Positions 35,290 through 45,360 of a stretch of DNA of 64,000 bases are shown in pieces (the first letter of the stretch is position 1; each line of letters starts with the position of its first letter). Below the pieces are notes generated by a model that saw only the letters and a program-made list of their open reading frames with translations, had not been told where the DNA came from and searched no databases. Both the position numbers and the translations under genes were made by a program. Origin of the DNA: Torreya grandis (taxonomy: Eukaryota; Streptophyta; Pinopsida; Cupressales; Taxaceae); contig JARHVA010000158.1 of the NCBI GenBank assembly GCA_037957365.1, positions 1,114,501 through 1,178,500 of the forward strand, in the 5' to 3' direction.

Positions 35290-35525
35290 ATCCAACTGAC
35301 GTCGGTTTCCATGCACCTATCCTAAATACCAACTCTACCGATGTCAGTGTCCCTATTGCCGATGTTGGTCCTCCTAACCGATGTCGGTCTTACCTGTTGT
35401 TGATGTCAGTCTTACTGATCGATGTCAGTCTTACCCTACTCGACATCACCAGCTTTAGTCTGCACATGACCGACATTAGCACCTGTCTGTTCGATGCCGA
35501 TTCCTCCTGACTGACGTCGGTACCT
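35290..35525. repeat. Array of ACCGATGTCGGT-like palindromes inside the copia interior
   Basis: About ten near-copies of a 12-bp palindrome (consensus ACCGAYRTCGGT) lie at 15-35-bp spacing: near 35295, 35337, 35358, 35376, 35399, 35418, 35440, 35468, 35490 and 35510. The same motif is in the LTR U3 of this family. The array occupies the place where integrase should be coded. Spacers differ in length and sequence. Confidence 0.75.
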
Positions 35526-36221
35526 ATGTTCGCCTGTGAGTGATGACTTTTTACCCATGAGATTTCTTTGAATCAAATCCCTATCCAAACTACTCTGCTC
35601 AGAGGTACTCAGCCTTCTCCACTGATCTCTATGTGCCATCTCCTCCATAAACACCAAGGCTCTCTAGTTCTTAAGCCTGTCAAACACATCTGACTTCCTC
35701 TTAAGAACATGCATCTCCTTCTTGCTCATGTGACCAAGCCTATAAATCCACGTCTCCACAACAAAATAAGAATCAGTAATATAAGCAAGTAGATAAAAAG
35801 TACCTGCTTTCTTACCACCAGCTAATTCAAGTGTATCCATTGTGAGAGTTCTTGTGCATCTCTCATCACCCAACTTTTCTAAAGAAATTAGCCATATCTT
35901 CAACACTGGGACCTGCATGACCTCCTTCAACACCCATGTGTTGGCCGTCTGCAATTTCAGCAACACTTCCCCTTTGCCAATTCTTTGGCAAGGCTCACCA
36001 GCTCCTCTCTTTGGGGCTGCATGGAAAGAGGCAACATAATCTATAAACCAAGATTCTACTTTATCCAAGAAACATACCAGAGCATCCTGTACAACAACAC
36101 TTGCAACATCTGCTTCTTCAGTTCCTTCATGTTGATCTTCTACCAACCAACAATATTCTTTTCCCTGCTCTTTCTTTCCATAAGACTGTAAGTGATCATC
36201 TATGCTTTTCAACTCCTCCAT
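35436..36221 (-). pseudogene. Copia protease and pre-integrase remnant, gag largely deleted
   Basis: A 185-codon open frame (36221-35664, minus) begins only about 110 bp after the primer site, so nearly all gag is gone. It contains 'ESWFIDYVASFHAAP', matching the copia protease W-x-x-D-S-G-A-S-x-H with Ser-Gly replaced by Tyr-Val. 'AGTFYLL' and 'TWIYRLGHMSKKEMHVL', the pre-integrase (GAG_pre-integrs) signature, follow. After one stop a second open piece (35657-35436) runs into the palindrome array. The enzyme would be inactive. It is notable that the deleted form still holds a long open frame. Confidence 0.72.
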
Positions 36222-36371
36222 TCTTAGCTTAATTTATTCTACCATTGCTTTACTCCCACTCAATCAAAAACCCCTGAGAGTGACATGTAATCAAACACAA
36301 AACCTGCTTCTTGCAACCTTAGCTCTGATACCACTTTGTTAGATACCCAACCAAAAGCTCTGATACCACTT

Positions 36372-37502
36372 TGTTGGGAAATACGGAATCACACAATTGA
36401 TTACCATATACAAGCAACTTACATGTGGAAATTAACCATAATCACAAGTAACTAGAATTCAGAAATAACACAGAATATGAGAGACAATACACAACTTGTA
36501 TTAATACTCATCCAAAAAAGAATACAATAAATAAGATGCCACTTCTTCTCCACACCTCTCAGAGGCTTCCCACACCTCAAGTGTACAGTACTTCTTTTCT
36601 CAAAGCTCTCTCTTTTACGGTCCCAACACACAACTCAAACACAGAGTTGGTGTTCACCTCCAACCAGTCAGTATCCACTACTGCCAGTACTCCAGTGCTC
36701 CATGCACTCCACAAGTGCTCCACGCACTCCAAGTAGATCTCCCCTAAATTGCAACAACTTGCAACCCAAATGATATTACTTATGGAAGGAACTACCTTGC
36801 ATTCCTCTCTTGCTCTATAACTGAGTACACACCATACTCCAAGTAGATCCTACCTGATCCTACTCCCTGTTGTGTTGCTGTCCTCCCTGATCTTGCACAC
36901 TTGCAAACCTGGATCATGCACACACATACACCTGTAGATCAATGATCTTACTTACCATGCAGATCTCTTAACGTAGCCATGCACACCTGATGACCAAGAT
37001 CCTACACCCCTAAAGAATCCTTCTAATTCTCCAAAACCAGCACCCACACTTGGTACTGCTGTGGAACTAGGAGGAACACCCTTGCTCACCTCACACACAA
37101 AAGGAGCTAACTTTGCTCAACTCAAACTAGAACACTTTACAATACAATTCATGAGTCTATTATATAGATCTCATCCAAACAATAATTAGACATCTAATTA
37201 CAATAATTAGATCCACAGCTTCTAGTCTAAATTTGTCTCTTGACATGCAAACACTTGGTTCGTTAACTAACTTCCCATAAAACTTGCAGTTCTAAACTGC
37301 ACAGGCGACCAACATCGGTCCCTGTCTACCTAGAGGTGACTGACGTCAACCGATATCTGATCGACATTGGTTGCTCTTCCTATCTAATCCTGCCAACTTC
37401 GGTTAGCCTGACCGACGCCGGTGTCTATGACACTTCAACAACTCCTCTAGCAACCTCCTCCCCTATTTGCATTAGTGAAGCTTTTAGCTCCACAACCTAA
37501 CA
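36372..37502 (-). repeat. 5' LTR of the copia element
   Basis: 1131 bp from TGTTGGGAAATACGG to CAACCTAACA. Compared with the left LTR it carries a small extra segment in the palindrome cluster (near 37395) and scattered substitutions. The chromovirus integrase resumes directly at 37503. Confidence 0.92.
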
Positions 37503-37635
37503 ACTTACTATGATCTTTAGGGCCCATGCATCTTTTGAATTGTATCTAGAAAATCAACAACTATTATACTAGCTAAAAATGGATATGATAAGGATAAAAA
37601 TGGATTTATTTTATGAGCCTATTTTTAATTACCAT
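37503..37635. repeat. Right copy of the ~132-bp direct duplication
   Basis: Counterpart of 32972-33103. It starts immediately after the LTR end, so on this side the junction is clean. On the left side 30 extra bases lie between the duplication and the LTR. Confidence 0.9.
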
Positions 37636-37800
37636 AATTACCATGGTGACATTTTACCTTCAGAACTTAGTTAACCTTTAATGAAATCCATGGAGACCTC
37701 CTCCCACCTTTTGTTAGGAATGGATAAGGGTTGCAGAAGACCTAGAGTCTTAATAATTTCACCCTCCTTATGTTATAACACAATACATTAAACCACATGA
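37636..37800 (-). pseudogene. Chromovirus integrase, first part of the core
   Basis: The minus strand reads 'LGLLQPLSIPNKRWEEVSMDFIKG' around 37735-37672, the standard gypsy start of the integrase catalytic core (I-P-x-x-x-W-E-x-x-S-M-D-F-I), with the first catalytic Asp present. The zinc-binding region upstream (37800-38150) is hard to read. The frame continues through the duplicated segment and resumes beyond the copia insertion. Confidence 0.75.
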
Positions 37801-38149
37801 TATTATACATACCCCTTGATTCCTTCAAAAAATAAATTATGTTTAATTCTATGATAGGTTTTCAAAAATGTTGAGTGACCTCCTATTAAAGATGCATCAA
37901 GCTTTATACAGATTTTTTTAGGATAGAATTTTTACATAGGTATACGTGATATTTATATAATAAGGCATTCCTTTCCACTCAATTTTTTTTACAACACTAA
38001 AATATTATTGTATATTTTTAATCAAATCCTATGTATCCTTGTTACTCTCCCATTATGATCTTACCTCTTCCAACCAATCTACCTACCAAATGGACATTGT
38101 AAATAACATTGTCTCTATGGATTCATCCCTTCTAGATAGGACATATAAT

Positions 38150-39385
38150 AAAACATTATATTTAATTTATTATAGATAATTTAAAATTCATATCCCAATA
38201 TTTTATTTACCAAAATTTTTTATTCCTAAAATGACAATTGTTGTTTCAAAAAAAATAGACTATCATGATTAGTCTTTACCTTAAAGTGTTTACCCATAAA
38301 ATAAGGTCTCCATTACTTGAATACATGAATAATATCCATCATTTATTTCTCATATATTAGGTTTATCCTATTATTACCCTTGATTTTATGTCTCTCAAAT
38401 TTAAGGGCTCTTCCTTTCTACATGATTACTTCTCCCATGCCATATCCTGATATATCACATTCAACAATAAAGTTTTTTAAAATCAAGGGTAGCCAAAATT
38501 GGAGTGGTGCACATGGCCTCTTTTAGATTATAAAATTCCTTGGTAGTTTTTTTTTTCTAGTGGAAGGAGTCATTAAAAAAAAATTTGAGTGGTGTTATAA
38601 TGTTGCCTTAATTTTTCATAAATCTATGATAATAACTCATTATCCCCTAAAAGCCTCAAAGAACCTTGAGGTTTTTTTTCACCTACCACTCTATTATAAA
38701 TTTGATTTTATAAGGTATAATTTGACTCTTCATGTGAAAAAATATTACCCAAGTACACATCTTGGACTCCAAAATCACATTTTGAAGGTTTTGCATAAAG
38801 TTTATATTGCTCTAGAGTTAACAATACATGTTTCATAAGTTACAAATGTTATTCCAAAGTTTTCTTGTATATCCAGATGTCATCAAAAAACACCATTACA
38901 AATTTCCTCAAAAAATTTCTTAAATTAGTGTTCATAAAACTCTAAAATGTAAATTTTGCATGTATGAGACCAAAATTCATGACCAAAAACTCATAATGGC
39001 CTTCATGAGTTATGAAAGTTGTTATAGGGACATCTGCATCTTTGATCTAAATTTGATGGTACCCAAAATAGAGATATAGTTTTTAACAGTAGATAAAACC
39101 ATGTATCTCATCTATTAAATCATGAATTATATGGATATGGTGTACTTTTTTAGTTATTTGTAATCTGGGCACATCTTCCCAATATAATCTTTATTATGCA
39201 CCATGACCACCATAGACATATATTCACTTTGGTTATGTCTGATAATACCTACCTCTAACATATCATGTACCATATTTTTAATTTAAATTTTCTAAAATAT
39301 AGGTACCTATATGGTTTGATGTTTGTTGGTTGACTCTTAAGAAGTAGTTGAATGTCATGGTTGTGATTTATTCTTGAAAATAGTT
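38150..39385 (-). pseudogene. Chromovirus reverse transcriptase and RNase H
   Basis: Minus-strand landmarks in order. 'HDIQLLLKSQPTNIKPYRY' (39370-39310) starts RT. A 'VVMVHKKDG...MCPDY' pattern lies near 39200. Then come 'DADVPITTFITHEGHYEFLVMNFGL' (39050-38970) and 'VMVFFDDIWIY' at about 38895-38860 with both catalytic Asp. 'KPSKCDFG' is near 38780. RNase H starts with 'LKEAMCTTPILATLDF' (38530-38480) and 'VECDISGYG' near 38450. Several stops and shifts interrupt. Together these copied the element RNA into DNA. The short-LTR element inserted just ahead of the first RT motif. Confidence 0.85.
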
Positions 39386-39645
39386 TTGATAACCACTCAC
39401 ATAAGTGGTAAATGTAAAAACTACATTGTAAGTTTTGACAAAGCTTCACACAATGTAAATTATCATTTATTTCAAATAGTTACAAAGTTAGAGCTTATAA
39501 AATATTTCTCAAGATTGTTCCTCTATAAGACCCAACTAAATTTAAACCTAAATAAATTACTAACATTTATTTACTAACAACATTATTAATTTACCTAAAA
39601 CTAATAAACCAAATACAAATAAAGTGACTTTGGATCAACCTACCT
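39386..39645 (-). repeat. LTR of short-LTR element copy 1 (3')
   Basis: It starts TGATAACCACTCAC and matches 41209-41448. 'ACATTTATTTACTAACAAC' is at 39558 and 41378. The right edge is approximate. Confidence 0.65.
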
Positions 39646-41208
39646 AGAAAACCACCTCTTGATCCAATAAGGGGTATAGAAGATGATCCAAAGCTATGAG
39701 TATGAAGTCATTAAAATTTTCCACCACACTTGTATCTGGCACATTGTACATTGTGGTACATATCAACCAATGTCACTCCATACAGAAGGTCACCCCACAA
39801 GTTGTGGCATGAATGATGAACATGATAAAAGTATGCTCATCCCATCTGACCATTATGTACCATACTTCATTATAACACAATCAAGGTTTGCTTAACTACA
39901 TTAATCCACATAAAGTTTCACATAGAAATTTATCCAAGTGACTATTTAGTAATATGTCTAGTACATCTCCCTAATGACCAAAAAATGTTGACAAACCTTT
40001 TCTCAACACTATGGTGCTAAAAACTTCTATGTCAACTTGTAAAATCACTGACGATTGATTTAAGGTCATGTAGTAGAATCCATTATCAAGATATAGGTGA
40101 GAAGCCCCAATAAAAAACCAAATCAAAACTACTTTATATAATCCTCATCAGGAATATCAATGAACTGAAGAAAATCAAAATAAATTAAAAGCAACAATAA
40201 ACTAAAAAAATCAAAGTACTTCTATGAAAAAATTTATTCAATCATTTTACCTAAACTCTAAGTGAATAGCTAACTAGAGAAGATAAATTATCCTCCAACC
40301 TCAATTTTTACACTTATACTTTTTCAATAAAAAAGATCATTATTGACCTATAATAGATGGCATGTTATTTGATAGCACAATCATGAGATGACGCTATGAA
40401 ATTTTTTAGTTTGAAGGTGATGGTTTCCACTAAAAAATGCACCTTTATACATCATTTTTAATACATTTTACAAATCATATAAATAATATTTAATTCATAA
40501 AAATTAACCATTTCAATGTGTCTAAAATATTAAAGAGCTTAGAGATTGACTGGTCACACAACCACCTTCATAAAAAATAGTGACTAGGTGAAAAAATCAT
40601 AAAAAGAGTTACAATTGTTGCAAAAATTATACCTTTTACACCCTTCTCTTTTGTAACTACTTCAAAAAGTATAAATGGAATATTTAAAAAAATATTCCCA
40701 AAACTAATTTTGAGTAAAAAATGTTTGACCAAAATGATGGCTTGGTGGGGTTTTGAACTTGATACATCTTCTTTGTAAGTGACTTATAAAAACATTCTGA
40801 CCAAATATTCTACCAGCAATTATAATACATGAAATCAAGATATAACTTTTTAACTATTATTTTTTGTGATTTTTCACAAATAAAACATATTGGTGCATCT
40901 AAAATCCATTCACTAAAAATTCACAAATGATTTTACTATGAAGTGAAAATTGTATCTTTTGTCTTCTATGGAGCCCAGTTTAATACACCAAGTTTTACGA
41001 AATTAAGTATTCAAACATAAAAATTTATTCACTCCATACTAATGACACCATTCATAGCTTATACCAGGTCATATAGTTGCATGAAACTATTTTTACAAAA
41101 TATTTATTCCTCTCTCTCTCCTCCTTTACAAGGTTTCACATAGACTCATTCACCATCAAATCACACACAGTCAACAAATTATTTTTAACTGGCTATAATA
41201 CCATTATT

Positions 41209-41448
41209 ATGACTACTCACAGAGGTGGTAAATATAAAAGTTACATTGTAATTTTTTCAAAGCTTCACATAATGTAAATTCTCAATTATTTCAAAGTTAC
41301 AAAGTTAAATCTTATATAAGCTTTCTTGAGGTGGTTCCAATACAGGACCTAGTAAACTTCAACCCAACTAACTTACTAACATTTATTTACTAACAACATT
41401 ATTAATTTACCAAATATAAATAAAGTGACTTTGTATCAATTGACCCAA
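41209..41448 (-). repeat. LTR of short-LTR element copy 1 (5')
   Basis: It starts TGACTACTCACAGAGG. Just left of it 'GGCTATAATACCA' (41191-41203) is a decayed complement of the initiator-tRNA-Met site, placing the 5' end of this minus-strand element here. Confidence 0.6.
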
Positions 41449-42060
41449 TAGTAGTCCTTTTTTCAATGATCCAAAAATAGTTGAGCGGTCATCAATAATA
41501 TATTGTAGATCAATATGTGTAGATTAATTTGTTAGTTAGGATTATATGGAAAAAATCATGCAAAAAATCCTTCAACCACTTTTCATAGAATCATTTGCAT
41601 CTAATGAGAACTTACCTATTGTGTATATTTTGATCTTAATCCTAGAAGTTTAAATTTCCTTCCTTCATAATGAAAGCACATGAATAACTCTTAAAAATTA
41701 ATGTTTATTATGCCCAAGGTTTTGAGCCATTAGACTCCTAAAACAATGTATGTTCCACCTATGGGTATAGAAAACATAGGGTAATCTAGCTTATAGTCTG
41801 CCATAACAAGTTCAATATTATGGTGTTTCCATGGAAAAATGAGTGTGTTTAATCATGACCTAAAATTTTGGAGTTGGGTAAAAAAATAGTTCAAACATGT
41901 TTCCAACTTATTGTTTATGAAATTGTATGTATTCATTGAGTTAATAAATATTATCACCTTTTTCTTCTTGAGTAAACCCATTACCTTAAGGTTTTGTGGA
42001 GTACCGATAATAGAAATTGCATGGCATGGGATAATTACCTAGTAATATTTTGATTAAGTT
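41449..42060 (-). pseudogene. Chromovirus protease and linker to RT
   Basis: The minus strand shows 'FINSMNTYNFINNKL' at about 41948-41905, matching the chromovirus retropepsin F-I-D-S-G-S-T-H-N-F-I with the catalytic Asp changed to Asn and the Ser-Gly lost. It is followed by 'IPIGGTYIVLGV' near 41770 and 'NFNFQELFMCF' near 41670, the typical downstream strands. From 41600 to 41449 comes the linker 'DDRSTIFGSLKKGL' leading to RT, cut by the short-LTR element. It would be inactive. Confidence 0.75.
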
Positions 42061-43100
42061 TATGGTATCTCTTTATCTCTTCTTATTCACTGGATGCTTC
42101 ATCATATTCATATTTCTCATTGGTACATTTAATGTAGAACAATTTATTATCATCATTTATGTCATTTACCCCATTTTATATCATAATTTAAACATAAAAT
42201 GTTTACTTTGTATTATTCAATTTGTTGAGGATTCAATCCGGTATGCTGAGTAAATGACTACATTAGAATAATGTACTCTTTTTTAATAGTGAAATCCATC
42301 CTTTTAGTCATATTCTTGACACACATATTCCATGGATTCTGATACATAGCTTGGATTAAACATGTGAACATCTAATTGAATGTTATTATTGAGGCCAAAA
42401 ATAGATCATTCAAGTTATCTTATGTGATTTCAACCATGCATAAAGAAAGATTATAAAATTAATTAATATAATCCTTTGTTATACCAATGTTTTTATAGCT
42501 TCACTAACTAACTAAAGTAGGTCTTTATTACACTATTATGGTAGTGAATTTATATCTCATTCATGAACACTGACCAAGTAATAGTAAGACCCTTATTTTT
42601 ATTATGTTCACAAAGCCATATATACCAAATGAACAAATCTGGTTCCAAATACAATAATGACATGACCACCTTTTGATAACATGAGTTTTGATGTAGGTCA
42701 AATATATTCTCCACTTAGTTGATCCAAGTGATCGTATCCTTACCATCAAACTTGTGCACTTTGACTTTTGGTATCATGTTCTTTGCACCTATATTTGGGT
42801 TGTGATTATTTTGGTTAAGAGCACCTGAATGACTAAAATGCATGTTTGATGGTCGATTTATGTTTGAATTATATAATTATGGTGAAATATTTTTCATTTG
42901 AGCATGCATATTGGAAATCATATCTCACAATTAAGTCACTTGATATTATCCAAATCTTTTTCTAGCCATATTTTACATCTCACCTTCGAGTTGTGAGTAC
43001 AATTCAATAGACACTAAGTCAGAATTATATGACTCCATGTCATCTTTTTTAGGTGTTTTTCCCAGTGTCCTACCCTTTTTTGTAGCCTTTGGTGTTTAGT
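42061..43100 (-). pseudogene. Chromovirus gag
   Basis: Around 42790-42330 the minus strand reads 'KVKVHKFDGKDTITWIN' then 'QKVVMSLLYLEPDLFIWYIWLC' and 'ITWSVFMNEI'. This is the conserved gag capsid core (F-x-G-x-D-P-x-x-W-I ... L-x-x-x-A-x-x-W). No zinc knuckle is readable further on. The N-terminal region up to about 43100 has broken frames but no other match. Confidence 0.75.
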
Positions 43101-43384
43101 ATTGCCATGAAAAAAATGTAGGGTTTTAGGACCAAAAAAAGAGTACCATGGAATTATACCATTGTAATTGTCTTACTGAGATAAACCCAATGACTGATAA
43201 TTTTTATAAGAGGTGTGAAAAATAATTCCAAACTTTAAAAAAAATGAGGAATACTACACTGATGGAAAAAATAAATTATTCCTGAATCATAAGTATGTTT
43301 TTTATCCTTTAGCTCATAGAACAATCATTGCACTCTAAAAAATGCACTTTAGAATCTTTCTTAAATTAAAATTTCAATAACACT
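43101..43384 (-). other. Chromovirus leader
   Basis: Non-coding between gag and the 5' LTR. The expected primer site next to the LTR (minus strand from 43384) reads TGTTATTGAAAT, at best a heavily decayed TGGTATCAGAGC. Confidence 0.4.
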
Positions 43385-43815
43385 TGTAATGAAATTACTT
43401 ATATAATTCACATCAATGTAATATTGATAAAATATCAGCAATAATATATCATAAAAATAAGAGCAAAGTAATCATATCCACAATAATAATTGACATAAGA
43501 GAAAAATAATTGGTAAATATGACTAAGCCACTTTGAAGGGAAAACCTTAATATAATTCATTAAGAATAAAATTCACAATATTGTATCAAATTAATAACCA
43601 CTACTTCTTATATATACTCTATTCTAGCTATGGTTATTCCATAGGCCAATCTCACTAGCAATATAAGATCCTAGAAAAATGTGATAAGATAAGGACAATA
43701 CTTATGGAAGCCACAAGTCAACCACACATATCCATAGACATGATATAGATTAATGGCATATAAATATATCCATTAAGCCTATAAAATAAATGTAAAGGTT
43801 CCTACCTTCCCAACA
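43385..43815 (-). repeat. 5' LTR of the chromovirus
   Basis: It starts (plus strand) TGTAATGAAATTAC and ends CTTCCCAACA. It is collinear with 31744-32173. Target duplication is uncertain: ACATG occurs at 31741-31745 and 43815-43819 but overlaps the LTR ends. Confidence 0.78.
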
Positions 43816-44502
43816 CATGTTCCCCATTCCTTAAGACACTTCTAGATCCATCTGCCAATTCAAAGGATTAGGTACTTGCATTAAAATTCAAGTGACAAAA
43901 ATGATATATAAGACCTCTTATCCCATTATACTAACCTAGTACACTATAATAGACCTTTGGCTCTACTTTGAGGCCAATTGTAGAGTTTTATCTTAATATT
44001 GGATTTGGGTGTACCAATGATTTGATCACGTCTTTTATGTTATTTTAATTTTGAATTATTTTTTCATTTTTATTTTGATTTTTATATTTGATATTTAACA
44101 TTTAAATTTATTGGATATTTCTAATTTCTCACTCCATATATATTTGGTAGGTCAATAAATTGGGTTTTAAGATGAAAATAAAATAGAGATTACACCTAGA
44201 TGTTAAATTAGAGAACCAAGAAGCTAATATTCTTAGATACTCCTAGACTTTCACCTTATAAAAGAGTGAAATTTTGAATTTAACCTTAGTGTGTGATTTA
44301 AGAATTGTGAAAATAAGGGTAAATAAATTTGAACACTAGGTTTCCCTAGTAAAAAATGTATAAATGTAATTATACCATGACAAATAGATTTGAGTCTTTC
44401 ATCATAAGAAAGGGTAAAATATGAATGACAGACATTTCTATTGGTTTTAGTAGTTATGTCACAAGGAATATAACTAAAAATAAGATACAAAATGATACTC
44501 TT
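43816..44502. other. Flank between chromovirus and short-LTR element copy 2
   Basis: AT-rich, no coding frame recognised. It continues at 47338 once copy 2 is removed. Confidence 0.35.
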
Positions 44503-44743
44503 TGATAGCCTAGGGAGTAGGATAAATAATAGTGAAATTACATCATGAACAAAGGTTTTTCACACAAAAATTAGATTGTATTATTCCTGGATGGATTTAT
44601 AAAGGAGGTGAAAATATTTATAATATTTTTATGAGGTGGTTATGGGACTCAACAAAGATTATCATGAACCAACTATTATTTAAATAAATCAACTATTAAA
44701 CCAAAACATTAAACTAAAAGTCATTTAGATTATAAACCCAACA
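44503..44743 (-). repeat. 3' LTR of copy 2
   Basis: 241 bp. Matches 47097-47337 closely, for example 'AATAATAGTGAAATTACATCATGA'-type sequence near 44522 and 47119. Confidence 0.88.
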
Positions 44744-44944
44744 AGCTCCCCCTTGATCCAAAGGGGTATAGATGATGAACATCTAGAACTATGAATATGA
44801 AGTCATCAATGAACCTCTTCTACATATGTAAGCTAGCACACTATACATTATGGTACTGATCAAAACTGATGCCACTCCATATAGAATCCCACCCTGTGAG
44901 TTGCGGCATAAAATACTAATGAACATGATCAAGGTTTGTTCATC

Positions 44945-45146
44945 CATCATGAATAAATGTTTTCCACATAAAAATTAGATTATATTATTCTTGGATGGAT
45001 TTACAAAGGAGGCAAAAATATTTATAATCTTTTCATGAGGTGCTTACAAGACTCAACCAACATTCTTGTGAACTAACTATTGTTTAAATAAATCAACTAT
45101 TAAACCAAAACATTAAAGTAAAAGTCATTTGGATCATAAACCCAAT
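44945..45146 (-). repeat. Internal partial third LTR of copy 2
   Basis: It matches the LTR except its first ~40 bp, ends AAACCCAATA, and is followed by a second copy of the polypurine end ('CCCTCTTGATCCAAAGGG', 45151) and of the interior (45155-45360). So a ~405-bp unit (LTR end plus 3' interior) is tandemly duplicated. Confidence 0.85.
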
Positions 45147-45360
45147 AAAATCCCTCTTGATCCAAAGGGTTATAGATGATGAAGATCTGAAGCTATGACT
45201 ATGAAGTCATTAATGAATCTCTACTGCATCTACAAGCTAACACAATGTACATCATGGTACTAATCAAAACTGATGTCACTTTATACAGAAGCCCACCCTA
45301 TGAGTTGTGGCATAAAAGGTTGATGAACATGATCAAGGCCTACTCATTTTCTATGATCAT

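Larger units (their letters stand above)
33105..37502 (-). mobile_element. Ty1/copia element, minus strand, internally deleted
   Basis: LTRs are 33134-34271 and 36372-37502, with only 2.1 kb between. On the minus strand the initiator-tRNA-Met site TGGTATCAGAGC lies beside the right LTR (near 36355-36366), and a polypurine tract ending CAAGTGGGAGAT abuts the left LTR (34272-34284). So the right LTR is 5'. Interior remnants are a protease/pre-integrase frame (36221-35664), a repeat array where integrase should be, and an RT fragment (34995-34600). Most of gag, all of the integrase core and RNase H are absent, so it was non-autonomous. The two LTRs are far more alike than any other pair in the window, so this is the youngest complete insertion. 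A second primer-site copy lies outside the left LTR (33105-33133). Confidence 0.9.
39386..41448 (-). mobile_element. Short-LTR non-autonomous element (copy 1), inside the chromovirus
   Basis: Direct repeats of about 250 bp (39386-39645 and 41209-41448) enclose about 1.56 kb with no coding frame. Interior sequence near the left LTR (39650-39900) matches 44750-44945 and 45155-45360 of the second family member (44503-47337), and 40500-40620 matches 46050-46170. Possible target duplication TAGTT (39381-39385) / TAGTA (41449-41453). The left part after the LTR ('CCTCTTGATCC') resembles the polypurine end of copy 2, so the orientation is minus. It splits the chromovirus between protease and RT. Confidence 0.7.
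31744..43815 (-). mobile_element. Ty3/gypsy chromovirus, minus strand, with two later insertions inside
   Basis: LTRs of about 430 bp lie at 31744-32173 and 43385-43815. Reading the minus strand from right to left gives gag (42800-42280), protease (42000-41580), start of RT (39450-38560), RNase H (about 38560-38400), integrase (37800-37636, continued 32972-32640) and a chromodomain (about 32335-32180). That is the canonical chromovirus order. The interior is interrupted by a short-LTR element (39386-41448) just before RT and by a copia element (33134-37502) within the integrase core. Without these the element is about 5.6 kb. The 5' LTR is the right-hand one. Multiple stops make it inactive. 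Confidence 0.88.

Noticed and set aside
36320..36372. GCTCTGATACCA sequences as possible tRNA gene pieces
   Set aside because: Only 12 bases match initiator tRNA-Met and they sit next to LTRs, so they are primer binding sites, not tRNA genes.
38560..38838. 92-codon plus-strand open frame
   Set aside because: Antisense to the chromovirus RT and RNase H, whose motifs are clear on the minus strand.
31739..43819. Target duplication ACATG for the chromovirus
   Set aside because: Using it would move both LTR ends off their TG/CA positions; left open rather than claimed.
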